This document shows positions 45,627-57,849 of a stretch of 64,000 bases of DNA, piece by piece. Within the stretch, counting starts at the first letter, position 1. Every line of letters starts with the position of its first letter. The stretch is taken from positions 310,001 through 374,000 of the forward strand of contig FJUW01000041.1 in assembly GCA_900074885.1 (NCBI GenBank). Reading direction: 5' to 3'. The position numbers were made by a program, and so were the translations under genes. A model generated the notes under the pieces. It was not told where the DNA came from, made no database searches, and was given only the letters and a program-made list of their open reading frames with translations. This DNA comes from Rhynchosporium graminicola. Taxonomy: Eukaryota > Ascomycota > Leotiomycetes > Helotiales > Ploettnerulaceae.

Positions 45627-47567
45627 GTAGAGTTCGGCCATTCGATATGGCAGTCAAGATCGTGATATGAGTAGGCTTGTTTATATCTACCTAGATTGAA
45701 GAGGGACTCGAATAAAATCCCCAAATATCTAAGAACCGATAAGCCAACTGATGAGTGCTCAAAAGCCACATAGGACTGCACACTATAAGACGTGGTCTTA
45801 CGACACTCCTTCGGGCATTGCTCCGGTCGTAGACGGGAGGTGGGTTGCAAAGAAGGGCCTATCCTAAATTTTTGCGCCACTGTGATACTTGGAACTCCTT
45901 CTTGTTTTTGGAACTGTACAGCATTTTCAACCCAGTCACAAACTCTTTCCTTCCATCCGCCATTCATCTTCTAAAATGAAACCACAGTCGGAAGCGTCGC
46001 ATTGACGAGAGTTTCAGTAGTCGCATTTGGCGTGACGGTGATCGTTGTACCTTGGCCAAAGATAATCGTCTCTACGCACAAACGGTTCTATCATATTACA
46101 TTATCATTATTTGTGCCCTTCTGGAGCTCTGGAGCCCAAGTCTTTTCATTCCTTGGAAATAATGCAAGGAATATCAATGGATTTACTCCACAATAAGTCC
46201 CGGTGGACATTGAGATGTGAGTGATTGTGAGGATGCGAAACGAGAATATTTTTCAAATCAGAAGAAATGTAACGGTGGGCATCTTCAAACTTGAACTTGA
46301 GACTAGCCGAATACCTTGAAACTCCGAGGAACTCTGAAAAGAATTTGTCAATTTCATTTTGGAGAAGCTTATCTCAATCCTTTTCGGACTGTATCATATT
46401 CACCTGCGTTGCACCTGCCAATATCATTCCAAATGTGCCCTTAGTTGCGATCCAATTTTTGTCATTACCCTGGGCTCGCTAGGCACATGTCACGAAAGTA
46501 TTTTCCGGGAGATTTGCAGAGCTGCGCGCTAACACTCTTAGCTCCCGTGGTTAGCGACCTCGTTTAAATTCCTGTCAGCGTTAACTACCTCCGTAGGTAC
46601 CTAGGCAGGTACAGGATATCCCGATCTATTCACCTTTTGTGGTAGGCCGAAGGTCTCGATGAGAGTTCCGAAGGTATAGGACCTAGATCAATTTCGTATT
46701 CTATTATCACTGAAAGCATATATCTATTTATCTTGTAACAGATAATACGATCGATTATGACTTGTATAAACTAGTGATTAAGTGAAGCAAACAGCCCCAG
46801 AACAGGTGTCTGCTTTGACGGACACTAGGTAACTAGTGAGCTAAAGTTCTGAATAATTCGAATATTGATAATTTAGTATATATCCTTAACATATTATGCC
46901 TTAAGCTATAAATAGTCATAAAATTATTCATGCTATTAGACAATGGACACAGGAGCACTTGTGTCATTCCTGACCTAGCTATCCCTCTCTTGCTATCCAT
47001 GCTATCCAAAACCTCGAGCACTTATAATGGCTTTGATATTACCAATTCCTCTTAGATCTATAATGTTTAGAGATTCCAGGTTTTTTTTTTCAAGGTTACT
47101 TCTAATTTCATAAGAATATTTTAATAGATATCTCTGAGATCTACATTTGATTCTAAATTTACGGGTTCAGCTAATAGATACCCGGAACAGGTGAATAATA
47201 GTTAGAAATTCACGAATTAGTGAAAAAGGAAATAAGTTCACGTACCTAAAGGTAATAAGAATGTGACAAGGATTTAGTCTAGGTTACTCTACTCCTGTCA
47301 AGGTGAATTTGGAAACTGTCACCTAGTGCCCCTCTAGCTTCTTTGTCGTTCGTGAATCCGCTCCACGTATTTCCACTGTGAGTCACTTCACCCGCGTCAT
47401 AGCAACTAGCCCATGTAGCCGCTTCTTTCTTATTTAAGGTTAGAATCAAGCTCCTACAGGAGCAGATCTCTTCCTTCTTCCAAAACCCCGCACCCTTCCT
47501 CACATCACAACCACGCCCACTATTTCGTCGCACACTCAACTCATTAACTCGTCTACTCTACCTCATA
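45627..47567. other. AT-rich interval with decayed sequence
   Basis: About 1.9 kb between the pseudogene and the intact paralogue. AT content rises between 46700 and 47280. One decayed coding-like stretch on the minus strand (46150-46480) is entered separately. A poly-T run is at about 47081-47090. The core promoter and 5' UTR of the protease gene should lie just before 47568. Confidence 0.45.
46150..46480 (-). pseudogene. Possible third, inverted relic of the protease-family N-terminal region
   Basis: On the minus strand about 105 codons are open except for one TGA (near 46377): TKGTFGMILAGATQVNM, then QNEIDKFFSEFLGVSRYSAS and SSDLKNILVSHPHNH. The middle part aligns by eye with DDEIxxxLxKYxISxYxxxLK and LVIYTHN of the neighbouring pseudogene (around 45050-45190). 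The similarity is weak and needs a real alignment, and it may be something else. Confidence 0.3.
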
Positions 47568-49312
47568 ATGGGTGTCATCAAACGCAAGTTTGAGTCAACC
47601 TCTGCTAGCCGTGATGACTACGATCCTGGTTTGTACTCTTTACCCTTGGATTTCGAATCCTTCTAATCAGAATTTGTGTAGCAACAGGAGCATGTTCAAT
47701 CGAATGCTTTGTCTCATTCCAAGACAAGTATCGTTTTGCTCCTTTAGGAAGAATGACCACTCCTTGGCCGTATACGACCACGCGTGTTTCTCCAATGGCA
47801 CGAGATATCAAACGGAAGATTACATCGGAGTACGAGGCTATTCTGCGAAAATATGACATTACGATGGTAGACTCTCATATGCAGAGAATGTCACCCAAGC
47901 ATACCACCGCAGAAGGCCGAGATGTCTTGATCATTGTCTCAGACGACCTGGACACAACAAGGTGGTTAGCAGCAGCCACGGAAATCCAAGCTGCGATTGA
48001 CAGAAGAGTTGGTATGGCCAACACCGATCTGAAAATGCGAGTTGAGATTCGGAACTTTGAAGCAATGTATCGCGACTATAGTTTTGCGGTCAAGGCGGAT
48101 ACTCCCGAATGCCAGGTGCTCGCAAAGGCTCAGTCAATTGTTCATGCTGAACTTGCCAGATTGAATGCGACACAGTGGACCACTATCGGCTGCGCAATGC
48201 GAGGTCGGGAACGGGAAGATTCTGACAACAAGCCAACCGTCGTGGTCTGTTTTCCACCAGGATCGAAGTATCTTTACGACTACCTCGCGGGAAAAGTCGA
48301 AAGCGCATTGGAACCTCTCGACACCGCAAATAGCGGACTCGCTTTACAGGTGGAGTTTATGCCAGGGCTTCTTATCCCATCCATCAGTGCCGAAATGCGG
48401 CCAGCGGCGCCCGTATTCGCTGGTTATGATTACAAGCATCCGGACTGTGGCTTTTCTATTGGCCCCCGAGGGGCAAGAGACGCTGGAACCGCCGGGATTT
48501 GGGTCTGGTTCCGTAAACCTGGTCAGCCGAGACAACTTGCGATGCTCACATGTCATCATGTCGTGGTCTCCGGCGACCCAGGCCGTCGAGCTGTTCACGA
48601 TACATACGGCATAGGTCTTCAAGGTAATAATGTGCCCAATCCGATTGTAGTCGACTACCCTGCACCTTTCGACGAAGCGTACACAGAGGAGGTACTCTCG
48701 AACCAAGCTAATCCTGCATTCAACACACCCGAGCAAGTCGCTAAAAACACCGAGAGTCTAGCCGGGATGAAAAAGATGAAGCAAGATGGTGGCTTTGGTA
48801 GAGTCATTCATGCTTCAGGTTACCATCGACGTGTTCAAGGTCGACGGATGGACTGGGCTATAATTGCAGTTCGTAACCCGAGCTTTCGCGGAACGAACGA
48901 TGCTGTCCCTCGAACCGAATTGACGTTCGAGATGTTATGGAATAACAGAGTGAACTACCAAGCGCAGGCTGGGACATTTATTTCGGGCATTGGTCCAGGC
49001 AATGAAGGTACGTGGGTAGTGAAGAAGGGTAGAACGACACGGGTTACAGTTGGCGAAATCACGGCACTGAAAACGATTTGTCATTGGCAGGACAATTCAC
49101 AATCATACGAGGACGTGGCAGAGTTGTACAAGGGAGGAGATCCTTTCGCCACAGGTGGTGACTCTGGATCGATCGTCTATAATATGGAGAAGCAATGGGT
49201 CGGAATGATCATAGGCGAAAAGACAATAAGTTGCGCAGGCATTTTCACTCCAGTCGACGCACTTTTGGCGGACATCAGGGAGCAAACTGGTGGAAGCATT
49301 GAGCTACTCTAA
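47568..49312 (+). CDS. Trypsin-like serine protease with unrecognised N-terminal region
   Basis: Two exons, join(47568..47628, 47688..49312), 561 aa, GTTTGT donor and AACAG acceptor. Residues 1-250 form a region I cannot assign (MGVIKRKFESTSASRDDYDP, HSHMQRMSPKHTT-like block, EIQAAIDRRVG, CAMRGREREDSDNKPTVV). Residues about 265-555 are a chymotrypsin-fold protease: His311 in LTCHHVVVSG, Asp409 in RRMDWAIIAV and Ser513 in ATGGDSGSIVYN, with a KKGRTTRVTVGEI strand between. There is no signal peptide or membrane span, so it is probably cytosolic. The organisation recalls protease effectors that fungi and bacteria join to adaptor domains in conflict and cell-death systems. That is inference. Decayed paralogues lie just upstream. 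Confidence 0.85.
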
Positions 49313-50239
49313 AATCACGAAGACGCGATACTGGGGAATTTTCACTGTACAATAGTCAGCGACGAGAAAAGCAAGATCTTCACAACAAGAAACTGCCTGT
49401 CTAGTTCGCCGAGCTCCATCTCGGGCTCAATTCTGACACGCGTAGAAACTTTCCAATTGTAGCTAATGTACCGTAGCCCTTATCTAGAACCGACATGTTT
49501 TTTCCACGCAAAGCAGCTTGGATTAAGTTATTCCGAAGTAAACTGTCTTGCTGACGGAACACGTTCAAGGTCAATAGCTGAGCTACACGGCTACTGACGA
49601 CCCTCCCTCGAGCTGAATACTTGTTATCATGAAAAGTCCACGACATAATCAGCATCTAGGGAAAAGGAACCGATATTGACGAAGCTGAAAACACCTCGAT
49701 AGGAAGTGCCAAGCCGCTTTCGTGACTGCGTGACTCCAAGTTCTTGATGAGTTAAAGTCTTGTAAGATTTTCATGACATTACTATAGCTACCGCGAGAAG
49801 TTCTGAAATCGTTTCATGACTTTGATATTCTCATATCGCGAGGTGAGCTAGTAGCAGGTGCCTCACTCCTTTCACATCGATAGCCTTGCTAGCAAAGTAG
49901 TATTATGACATTCCGGGATGTAGTTCTCAATCTAATTTCAAGAGCTCTGTCTTGTGAAATATGGCATGTACTAATAGTCTTGCCAGAATAAGAATAAGAA
50001 CAAGAAAACTGAATTTTGATGATGTTTCGATTTTGTCTATCTATAGCCAGAAAAACATCTAGCACAGCTTCAAGAGCTACTTGGGTATCTATTGTGACAT
50101 GCCCGCACTTGTCTGTATGCTTTACTTGCATGATACCTAAAACCAGCAGCAAGTGTTTCCTTCCTGACGCCACCCATGCCAACTGATGTTACACCTCCTT
50201 TTCGCAGAACCTCAATCGTACAAGCACATCAATCACTCA
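49313..50239. other. Intergenic between convergent protease and CLR2 genes
   Basis: About 930 bp with two 3' ends. Nothing was recognised. Confidence 0.4.
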
Positions 50240-52149
50240 TCACACTCCGAAGAATGGCTGTCCTGTACTCATAAACTGACCCTCGGCCCTAGACACCTGT
50301 TCATCCGGAAACAAATCATCCGCCGGATCGCCCGCCAACCCACGACTAACCTTGAAATCAGCAGGAACAGCACCTCCCAAAGTATCAGCTCTATTCCTAC
50401 GTCTCTGATTAGGTATTTTATCACCCTCGAGTCTCGAATTCATAGATTCGTTCACGTCTTGGAATCTGCCCATTGCGATGTTCTGCTGGAATCTTTGCAC
50501 GCCTTGTAGTATCGGTACGAGTGTTTGAGTATCGTACCAGCGGCCCTTGATGTCCGGTAGGCTTTTCATGACGGATTTTTCGAGTAGGTGCCAGTTGTAT
50601 TGCATACCTGTGTTTGCTGCGGCGGCTACTTTGTTGCGGAAGTCCAGGTCGGCTTTCATTCGAGGAGGCAGATCTGGATTTGGGAACGTGGATCCATTGT
50701 TTTGTTTAGACATCTCGATCCACTTATAAACGTCCCCGACAATGATCACTGCCGTTGAATCAGGTAGGACTCGTTCAATGAGCTTGCTAACGACCAGAAC
50801 TAAGATATCGACCCCATTATGTCCAATTGCTGGTGGGACTCTTAACCGGACAGGTTCCCCAACCCAGATCTTCTCACCGCCTAAGAACATGCCATTGTAG
50901 TGTACTTCGCCTGGACCTACGACAGCTTTCTCATTACGATCAAAGAATGAGTAGCTAGCGTCGATGCTTCGCGCAGCGAGTATACTACCATCCACCACGA
51001 GATCACGGACTTGTCCTGGGTATGGAGGTTGATTGATAACACGATCCCACGGGACGCTTTCGAATGGCATGTTCTGGAGGGCAAACACGGTTGTGTTGGG
51101 CAAACTCCAAGCAAGCCATGGACGAAGTGAGCTCTCTTTGTCAATGATTCTGGTAGCTTGGGGCTCCATCGGATTCGATAGTGGCTGTATGAGATATCGG
51201 GGTTTGTAGTTATACAAGCCTCTCTTTGCAATAACGCCTAGACGCCAGTTATTTGCAGGCTGATTCTCCCACCATACAACCTCGCCTGGTCTGTATAGGT
51301 ATGCGCCGCCAGCTTGACTATCGTACTGTTGCTCTGGAGATTGTGCCATGGGTTTCGCCTTTGCGGGTGCGGGTGCGGGTGTTGGTGCGGGAGTAGGTGC
51401 GGGTTTCGAAGCTGGCGGTGGATTCGAAAATGATGCAGCGAGAGTTTGTGGATTGGAGTGCGCGGGACTAATGACTTGGGGAATTGTATTGGACCCGAAT
51501 TCTTCCTTATTGACCTCCAAGGGCAGCTCATCCTCTTTATCTGGACTACAGAGCTTGCACGAGCAGTTTGCCCTGTCTCCATCCTTGTCTGATTCTAGCC
51601 ATAGTAGATGGGGTACGAAATCTGCAGGACTTCGAAACCTCTTCTTGCGTCCCTCAGGATGTCCATACAGATACGCATCCTGTCTTTCGTACACATTGTT
51701 GTATGGCTTGTATTTCTGATCATTCCCAGCCTTAGTTGCGAGGATCTTGTACTTCACATGCTCCCAGAGCTCATAGCCTTCTGGTAATTCCTTAAGGATC
51801 CATTTCCTACCTTTCACGCATTAGCGAAAAGCCAGCTTCTAGCATCGATCGTAAACCTACGTTTCAAAGACTTATTATCGTCTGGCACCATGATATTCAT
51901 CATCATTCCCCCAATCTTTCGTCTCCATTCCACAGCCTTTGCATCCTTGGGATCTAGCTTCTTGTAATGGTCCATAATAAGGAACTTTGACGTCGCTGTC
52001 TTTTCATTTCTAGGAGGCTTGGGCGTATCGTTCATCTGGGCTAGGCTTGGTTCATTAGGCTCCCTGGCTCCATCTCTGCCAGTGAACGTCTCTCTGCATC
52101 CATCGGATCTTGTTGTCCAGCACTGGTACCAGGTGGTGGAGGTTGCCAT
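50240..52149 (-). CDS. CLR2: Clr2-type transcriptional silencing protein
   Basis: Two exons, complement(join(50240..51806, 51857..52149)), 619 aa. The GTTTAC donor and GGTAG acceptor join KSLKRR to KWILKELPEGYELWEHVK, the start of the Clr2 silencing domain. Marks of the family are RSPADFVPHLLWLESDKDGD followed by the Cys cluster ANCSCKLCSP (about residues 180-200), a Pro/Ala-rich linker (PAPTPAPTPAPAPAKAK), then a BAH/SH3-like region (YRPGEVVWWENQPANNWRLG, MFLGGEKIWVGEPVRLR). The end is basic and ends TGQPFFGV. In fission yeast Clr2 is a subunit of the SHREC histone deacetylase/remodeller that enforces heterochromatin. Filamentous-fungus members are assumed to act similarly. The gene borders the RIP-mutated block. 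Confidence 0.88.
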
Positions 52150-53125
52150 TTCGCTGGTAGGTGCTACACAGAGCCGATCGATGGAGGGACAAGACAGATA
52201 GCGGTATTACTGCGGATCAAATTGATATTCCAGTCCTGTGAAAGTGCATAGCTGCTATTGTCCATTATTGTCTTCTGTTTAGGTCAACATTCGAACGGTC
52301 TGAGAGCTTCGAGATCGGCCACCGGAAAAACATATAGCCGACGCAGCATAAACCGACTGCCCTGATTGGTGGGCCGAGCTGAGCCTCTCGATTTTAGCAC
52401 ATCTCGATGCGACAACCTAATACCTAACGATAGTGAAGCAATACGATATGATAGTCTCTCGAACATCGGACTTATTATAACGTAGACTGCAAGCTCAAAA
52501 CACGATGTTATGAAGTCTGGGAAGATACATTGGTAGATATGGATCTAGCAGCTGCGATGAACGATATAGGTAAGGTCATAGGCAAGCTCTCGCCCTGTAA
52601 AAAGGTGACCATTTCGATATGGAGAATTGGCTTTACTTTCTCAGGACTTTTCTGTATCTTCTCATAAATATAATGTGCATAACAATGTCACGTACCTTCT
52701 TTCGCAGTTATTATTCAGTAATCGAATACATGAGGTTCGCGGTGTCAGAATATTACGCTAAGATATAATACCTTATATATCAGTCTAGCAGATCGTAATC
52801 AGCATTTAAAACTAGGTAGCAACTTGTAATGAAGATCCGAGACGTCTTAGAGGTACTTATATTGTCTTAAAATAGATAAAAGTCAGACGATAAAGTAGAT
52901 ATTATTATTAAGATGATTAATAATAGAGCGTCTTGTATTTACTTAAATATTTCTAATTCATTTTAAAGCAGATATAAGGATTAGTCTAGACTAATTCTCC
53001 GTATCTTTGAAGAGTTATAAGCTATTTATCACGGGGCGAGTGCAAAGTGTATAGTGCAAACGGTATCTTTAATCAATAGGAAGAATTAGCTGAAGAGCGG
53101 AGGAGAATTCTTCCTTAATAGAAAA

Positions 53126-53219
53126 GGAGAAGACACGGTACTACTACCACTAGTGCCTTAGCGGTAGTAGTTAGCGAGATACTTAGCGTCGAGTATTATC
53201 CCGGGTGCAACTCGTTATA
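53126..53219 (-). repeat. LTR-like relic, reverse orientation
   Basis: Read on the minus strand it begins TATAACGAGTTGCACCCG and continues through TAGTGGTAGTAGTAC. The same order of words appears on the plus strand at 53880, so the two are inverted, diverged copies of one terminal repeat family. Confidence 0.5.
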
Positions 53220-53879
53220 TTACTCCTCCTTTTAAACTAATCCCCTTCTAAAAATTATTCTATAGCTATTATCTCTAAGCAAAGGCCTACTCGGCTTTAT
53301 TATATTCGATATCCTTACGGCACTCACGCGAACTACTGCCTTTCCCTTTATATTATCCTACTCCGTAGAAGAGTTAGAGGATACTAATAATAATCGACTA
53401 CGTAAAGCTTAATAGTAGTATTAGCTTATCTAATACTTACTAGAGCTATACCTTACGTATTTTCCTATATCCCTTTATACCTAACGTTTCTCACGGGAGG
53501 TTAGTACTACTTTCGTAGCTACTATATAACCGGTTTCCTAGTCTATTATATTATCCGTTTTATAGATAGTCCTACTGCCCGAACTATTACTATTACTATT
53601 ACTATTCGTACACACTAGGCCGAATTAATTTCCTAAGGATAGAAGTAACTGTAAGAAATCTTCGTAAGTCGTTAGTAGAACTATCTGCTTATCGACCTAT
53701 TATCTAGTATATTTATCTAAACTACTTACTAAGGTAGTTATCTTCGTATTATCTAGCTAGGAGTCCGCTCCGGCCTAGAAGAGCGCTCGTTCGAATTATA
53801 GTAAGTATACTACTATTACTATTATTTCTTATCAGAACTTAATCAACTTTTATCTTACTTTCTTAACCTTATTCGGACT

Positions 53880-54005
53880 TGTGACGGGTTGCACCCGATA
53901 ATATGCTTAACGCCTGAGGCGTCTACGCTAGTACCTGACGTATTATCGTACGTGTTCTAATACTACTGCCACTAGCGGCCGCGGTATTATCTTTTCTTCG
54001 AAGGG
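53880..54005 (+). repeat. LTR-like relic, forward orientation
   Basis: Begins TGTGACGGGTTGCACCCGA, a typical TG-starting LTR end, followed by ACTACTGCCACTAGCGG. It is matched in inverted orientation at 53126-53219. This copy keeps more G and C, so it is less mutated. Confidence 0.55.
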
Positions 54006-54616
54006 AAACCCTTATTTCTTCCTTCTCTCCTTAGTTAATTCTCCTTATAATATAGACGAGCTTTGATACTATATACTTTATATTCGCCTTATAATATTAG
54101 AATTAACTTATTCCTAATATTCTTAATTAAATAAAGGAGGATCTGCTTTCGAGCAGTAGATAATTATAACGTTCCTGGTTCTGACTAGTACGCGGTATAT
54201 AGGCTCGTCAGTTAGTATTAGCTATAAAGTAAAATAAATAAGAAGTTCGGTTCTTAATTAGAATTAAGATATTATAAGCAGGTATTAATTACTATATGAA
54301 TTTGAGTACGAAGCTCTTATCTAATAGCAGAAGTGCTAGTCTTATATAGAGCCTTCGTTCCCTTATGCTAGCTATATAAGACCGTCTTGCAGAGTGTGTA
54401 AGCTCTCGCGACTTATCTAGTAGTCTAGTATATTACGTGATCCCGGATTACCTATAGCTATAATACTATTATTACTGCAATATAAGTAGGCGTATAATAC
54501 TACTTACTAGTTTATACTATAACTGTATTAGTGCCTTTCCTCTAATAGTACTAACTCCTTCTAGTACTAAAACTCGTCTGGTATATACTACTAGGTAGTA
54601 CTATTAGTATTCTAGT

Positions 54617-54887
54617 TATAACGACAGCTCACCTGAATATCACATGAGAAGAAGGATAGATAATAGGGCCTAAGTTCATAAGTATCCCGGCAGAACTAGT
54701 ATCCGACCCGGTATAGTATCAGACTAGTACTAGTATATATATATAAGGTACTTTATACCTTATCTCTCTTCTTCTTCCTTCCTTATCTTTTTGTTTTCTT
54801 TATAGTAGACTATATAAGATCGCTCTTAGCTTCCCTACTTATTTATTCTTACTTATATACTGCTTTAAGTCTTATATTATTATATTA
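54617..54887 (+). repeat. 5' LTR of the chromovirus
   Basis: 271 bp, about 90 percent identical to the 3' LTR. It starts TATAACGACAGCTCACCTG, where the TG terminus is mutated to TA. Differences from the 3' copy are almost all C/T or G/A transitions. Confidence 0.9.
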
Positions 54888-56457
54888 AACAAAAAGATTA
54901 AGATAGCCGGAGATAGCTTACTATAATATCTTATTACTAAGTTAGTTATTCGATAATTACTCGTATATAGCCGAGATACTAGAGATCTCTTAGATAACTA
55001 TGAATTAGGGTTTAATTTAGCTTATCGTAAATAGTATAATAGAGGAAGTCTTTACTAACGCTCTTTTACTAACTTTCTTAGTATAAAGGAATTATAGATA
55101 GATTTTGAAGAAAGTATAATAAATACCTCGGAACTTTAACCTCTATATATCGCCGCCGAAATAGTCCTAATATACTCCTTTTTAAGCTATTAGAATAGCT
55201 CTTAACTAATAAACTAGAGACCTCTCTAGTTCTAAGGGGACTCGACGCGACTCCTCCTGCTCTACCTCTAAACCTAATCTATTATACTTTTCCTTACTCT
55301 AAATATCTCTTACCTTAGAGAATATTAATACTTTATTAAGGAAGTACTAATCGAGAGGGAAAGGAAAATAAAAGCGAAATTTATTAGGAGTATAATCGCT
55401 AAGTACTCTTACTACTATAAGTAACTCGAATCTGATCTATTCCCTCTTATAATAATTAGCGGACTAAGAGGAGAAGAATAACTCTCTAGAAGATACTATA
55501 GATAAACTAATCTCTATATAAGATAAGTTCCTTATAAGAGTCCCTCGCTTATCTTCGACTCTCCTACTAGAACTAATATTATAATCTCTACGTATAGTAG
55601 AGATTAATAAGCTAATAAACTCTATTCCGATACGTAGTACCGAGAGAGAGGATACTATTCCTAATAAACTATCTCTCTCCCTTAGTGCTGAATCAGTAGA
55701 GTTATACCTTAGGAAGTCTTATCTTACTAAGAAGATCCTACTCTTAGATAATAAGTCGGACTTTACTTTCCTCTAATAGAGAGTATCGATACGAGACTAG
55801 CTAGCTATAAATACTAACTATTACTCTATAGACTTCTCCCGGCGCGTTCTCGTATAAGAACTAGTTATTAGATTAGCTAAGGAGTATCTTATACCTTAGT
55901 ACCTTACTAATAAGTTTAAGACTAGTAATAAAATAATCTCCTTACTAGAAGAGAACTTCCTTACTAGTTTAGAAGAAGATAACTATTATAATGCTTTCTA
56001 TTACTTAGAAATATAATAACTTAGTTATATACGCGAGACTTTTATTAAGTTTTATAGTCGATTTTAAAGCGCTACTATCTAAAGTAAGGTTAAAAAGAAA
56101 GAGTAATTCTTCTATATATAGGATAAGATTATATTATCCTTATATGCTTTAACTCTTATTATTAAACTAATATAAAATAAGAACTATACTTCTATAGTTA
56201 GATCTTTACTTTCTTTTAATACTAAATATTACTATAACTTAGAATATACTTATCCCGAGAAAGCTACTATCCCGGTATAGTACTATAAGCTTACTATTAC
56301 TACTATAATCTCTACTAGTTCTACTTCTTACCGGTCCTTAAGCTTAGCCCCTTAATAAATTACTCTTATACTATATATACGTACCTTTATCCCGGTATAG
56401 TCTAGTACTCCCTTTATACTAAAACGCTTTACTACCTCGACCGGAGAACCTCTTAGG

Positions 56458-56499
56458 TATTATAGTTATAGATAGCTTAGTTATATTAAGCTAGACTAT
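56458..56499 (+). other. Relic of the gag CCHC zinc knuckle
   Basis: The codons read Y-Y-S-Y-R-stop-L-S-Y-I-K-L-D-Y, with Tyr (TAT/TAC, from TGT/TGC or CAT/CAC) at every metal-ligand position of a C-x2-C-x4-H-x4-C knuckle. It lies in a different frame (+1) from the protease downstream, so gag and pol were probably separate frames or one indel intervenes. Confidence 0.6.
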
Positions 56500-56750
56500 C
56501 TTAACTCGCCTAAAGTTTAATTAATCGATGAATTTCCGGAAGAGGATTAAGTAACTAAGAAAGTAGTAGAAGATATACCCTTCGAATCTGGACTAATACT
56601 AGAGGGAAATAATAAGGCCTAAGTAAAAACTCCTTCTTAAGTCTACGTAAGTATAATCTCTCTAATCTAGACTTTAACTCTCTAATAGGAAGTAAGTAAT
56701 TTATATACCCGATTATAATTAGTATAAACGGGCTAGGAGTCTTTATAAGT

Positions 56751-56810
56751 AGCTTAATCGATACTAGAGCGAATAGTTATCTATTTATTAATTATACTCT
56801 TACCGGATAA
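56751..56810 (+). other. Relic of the retroviral-type aspartic protease
   Basis: Reads LIDTRANSYLFIN, matching the DTGA(x)S active site of Ty3/Gypsy proteases with Gly changed to Arg. Confidence 0.65.
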
Positions 56811-57849
56811 CTATTAGAGGCCCTTAGTATCAAAATCGAGCTACTATCTTATTCTATTCTAATACGTAGGTTCTAATAGTCTATTAGAACTTATATTACC
56901 TATTTTATATATTTATACTTTTCTATTAATAGTAAGCGTATTTATAATTACTCTTTTATTCTTCTTAATTTAGAATAATAAGATATAATTATTAGTATTA
57001 AATAGATATAACGATTTTAGGTTAAGCTAGATACGCTCTACTATAAGCTTTTATAGCCGGAACGCTATCTAGCTACTCTCTAATATAATAAGAAGATAAT
57101 TATAACTCTATTACCTTATAAACCTAGTATTAATCGATCTTACTAAATCGATACTAACGCGCGGAACTTAGCTATAAACTAGCTAGACTAATAGCGATTA
57201 TACTAAATAGTAGCGAAATAGGATATTAATATATTATCCTTATTATTTAACTTATTTTCGCTTATCACTAAGGAATCCGAACCCTTTCCCGCTCCGAATT
57301 CATCGAGAAAGGTACTTACGCTAAAACTCTATTATAAGTACTCCTTTTAACCTCTAAGGATTTAGAGACTAGTTCTGATTTACTAAATTAGTACTATAGC
57401 TTTTTACTTTAATATGAAATGTAAAAGCTCTAAATTATTCTTTATTAGTATTTATAAGATAAACTATCTCTTATAAGACTATCTAAATAGTAATTCTCCT
57501 AAGGATCCTGATACTAAACGACTTATAGCTAGAAAGCTACCGGAATAGTACTATACCTTTAAAGAAGCCTTTTCTAAGCGGGATTCTAATATTCTTCTAT
57601 TATATCGCTTATACGATTATAAAATTATTCTAGAAGAATTATTACTTAATATATATTTACTCTTATATTAGTAATCTATAGATAAACTATAAGTAACTAA
57701 GAAGTACCTTATAGAGAACTTAGATAAGGGATTTATTAAATCTAGCTAAAGTCCCTCTATATTACTTATACTATTTATTAAGAAGGCTAATAGAGGATTA
57801 CGCTTTTATATCAATTATTATAAGCTTAATACGATCACTCGAAAGGATT

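Larger units (their letters stand above)
52490..54616. other. AT-rich RIP-mutated DNA, left flank of the chromovirus
   Basis: Composition changes within a few hundred bases after 52490 to AT-rich, TA-dinucleotide-dominated DNA with stops in all frames and few CA/TG words. This is the usual result of C-to-T RIP mutation. It contains two LTR-like relics, listed separately, and no intact frame. Confidence 0.8.

Noticed and set aside
45572..45967. Minus-strand frame of 131 codons
   Set aside because: Overlaps the end of the protease pseudogene in antisense; no recognisable similarity.
1..52490. Secondary-metabolite or catabolic gene cluster
   Set aside because: No backbone synthase, tailoring enzymes or pathway-specific regulator; the genes are unrelated housekeeping functions.
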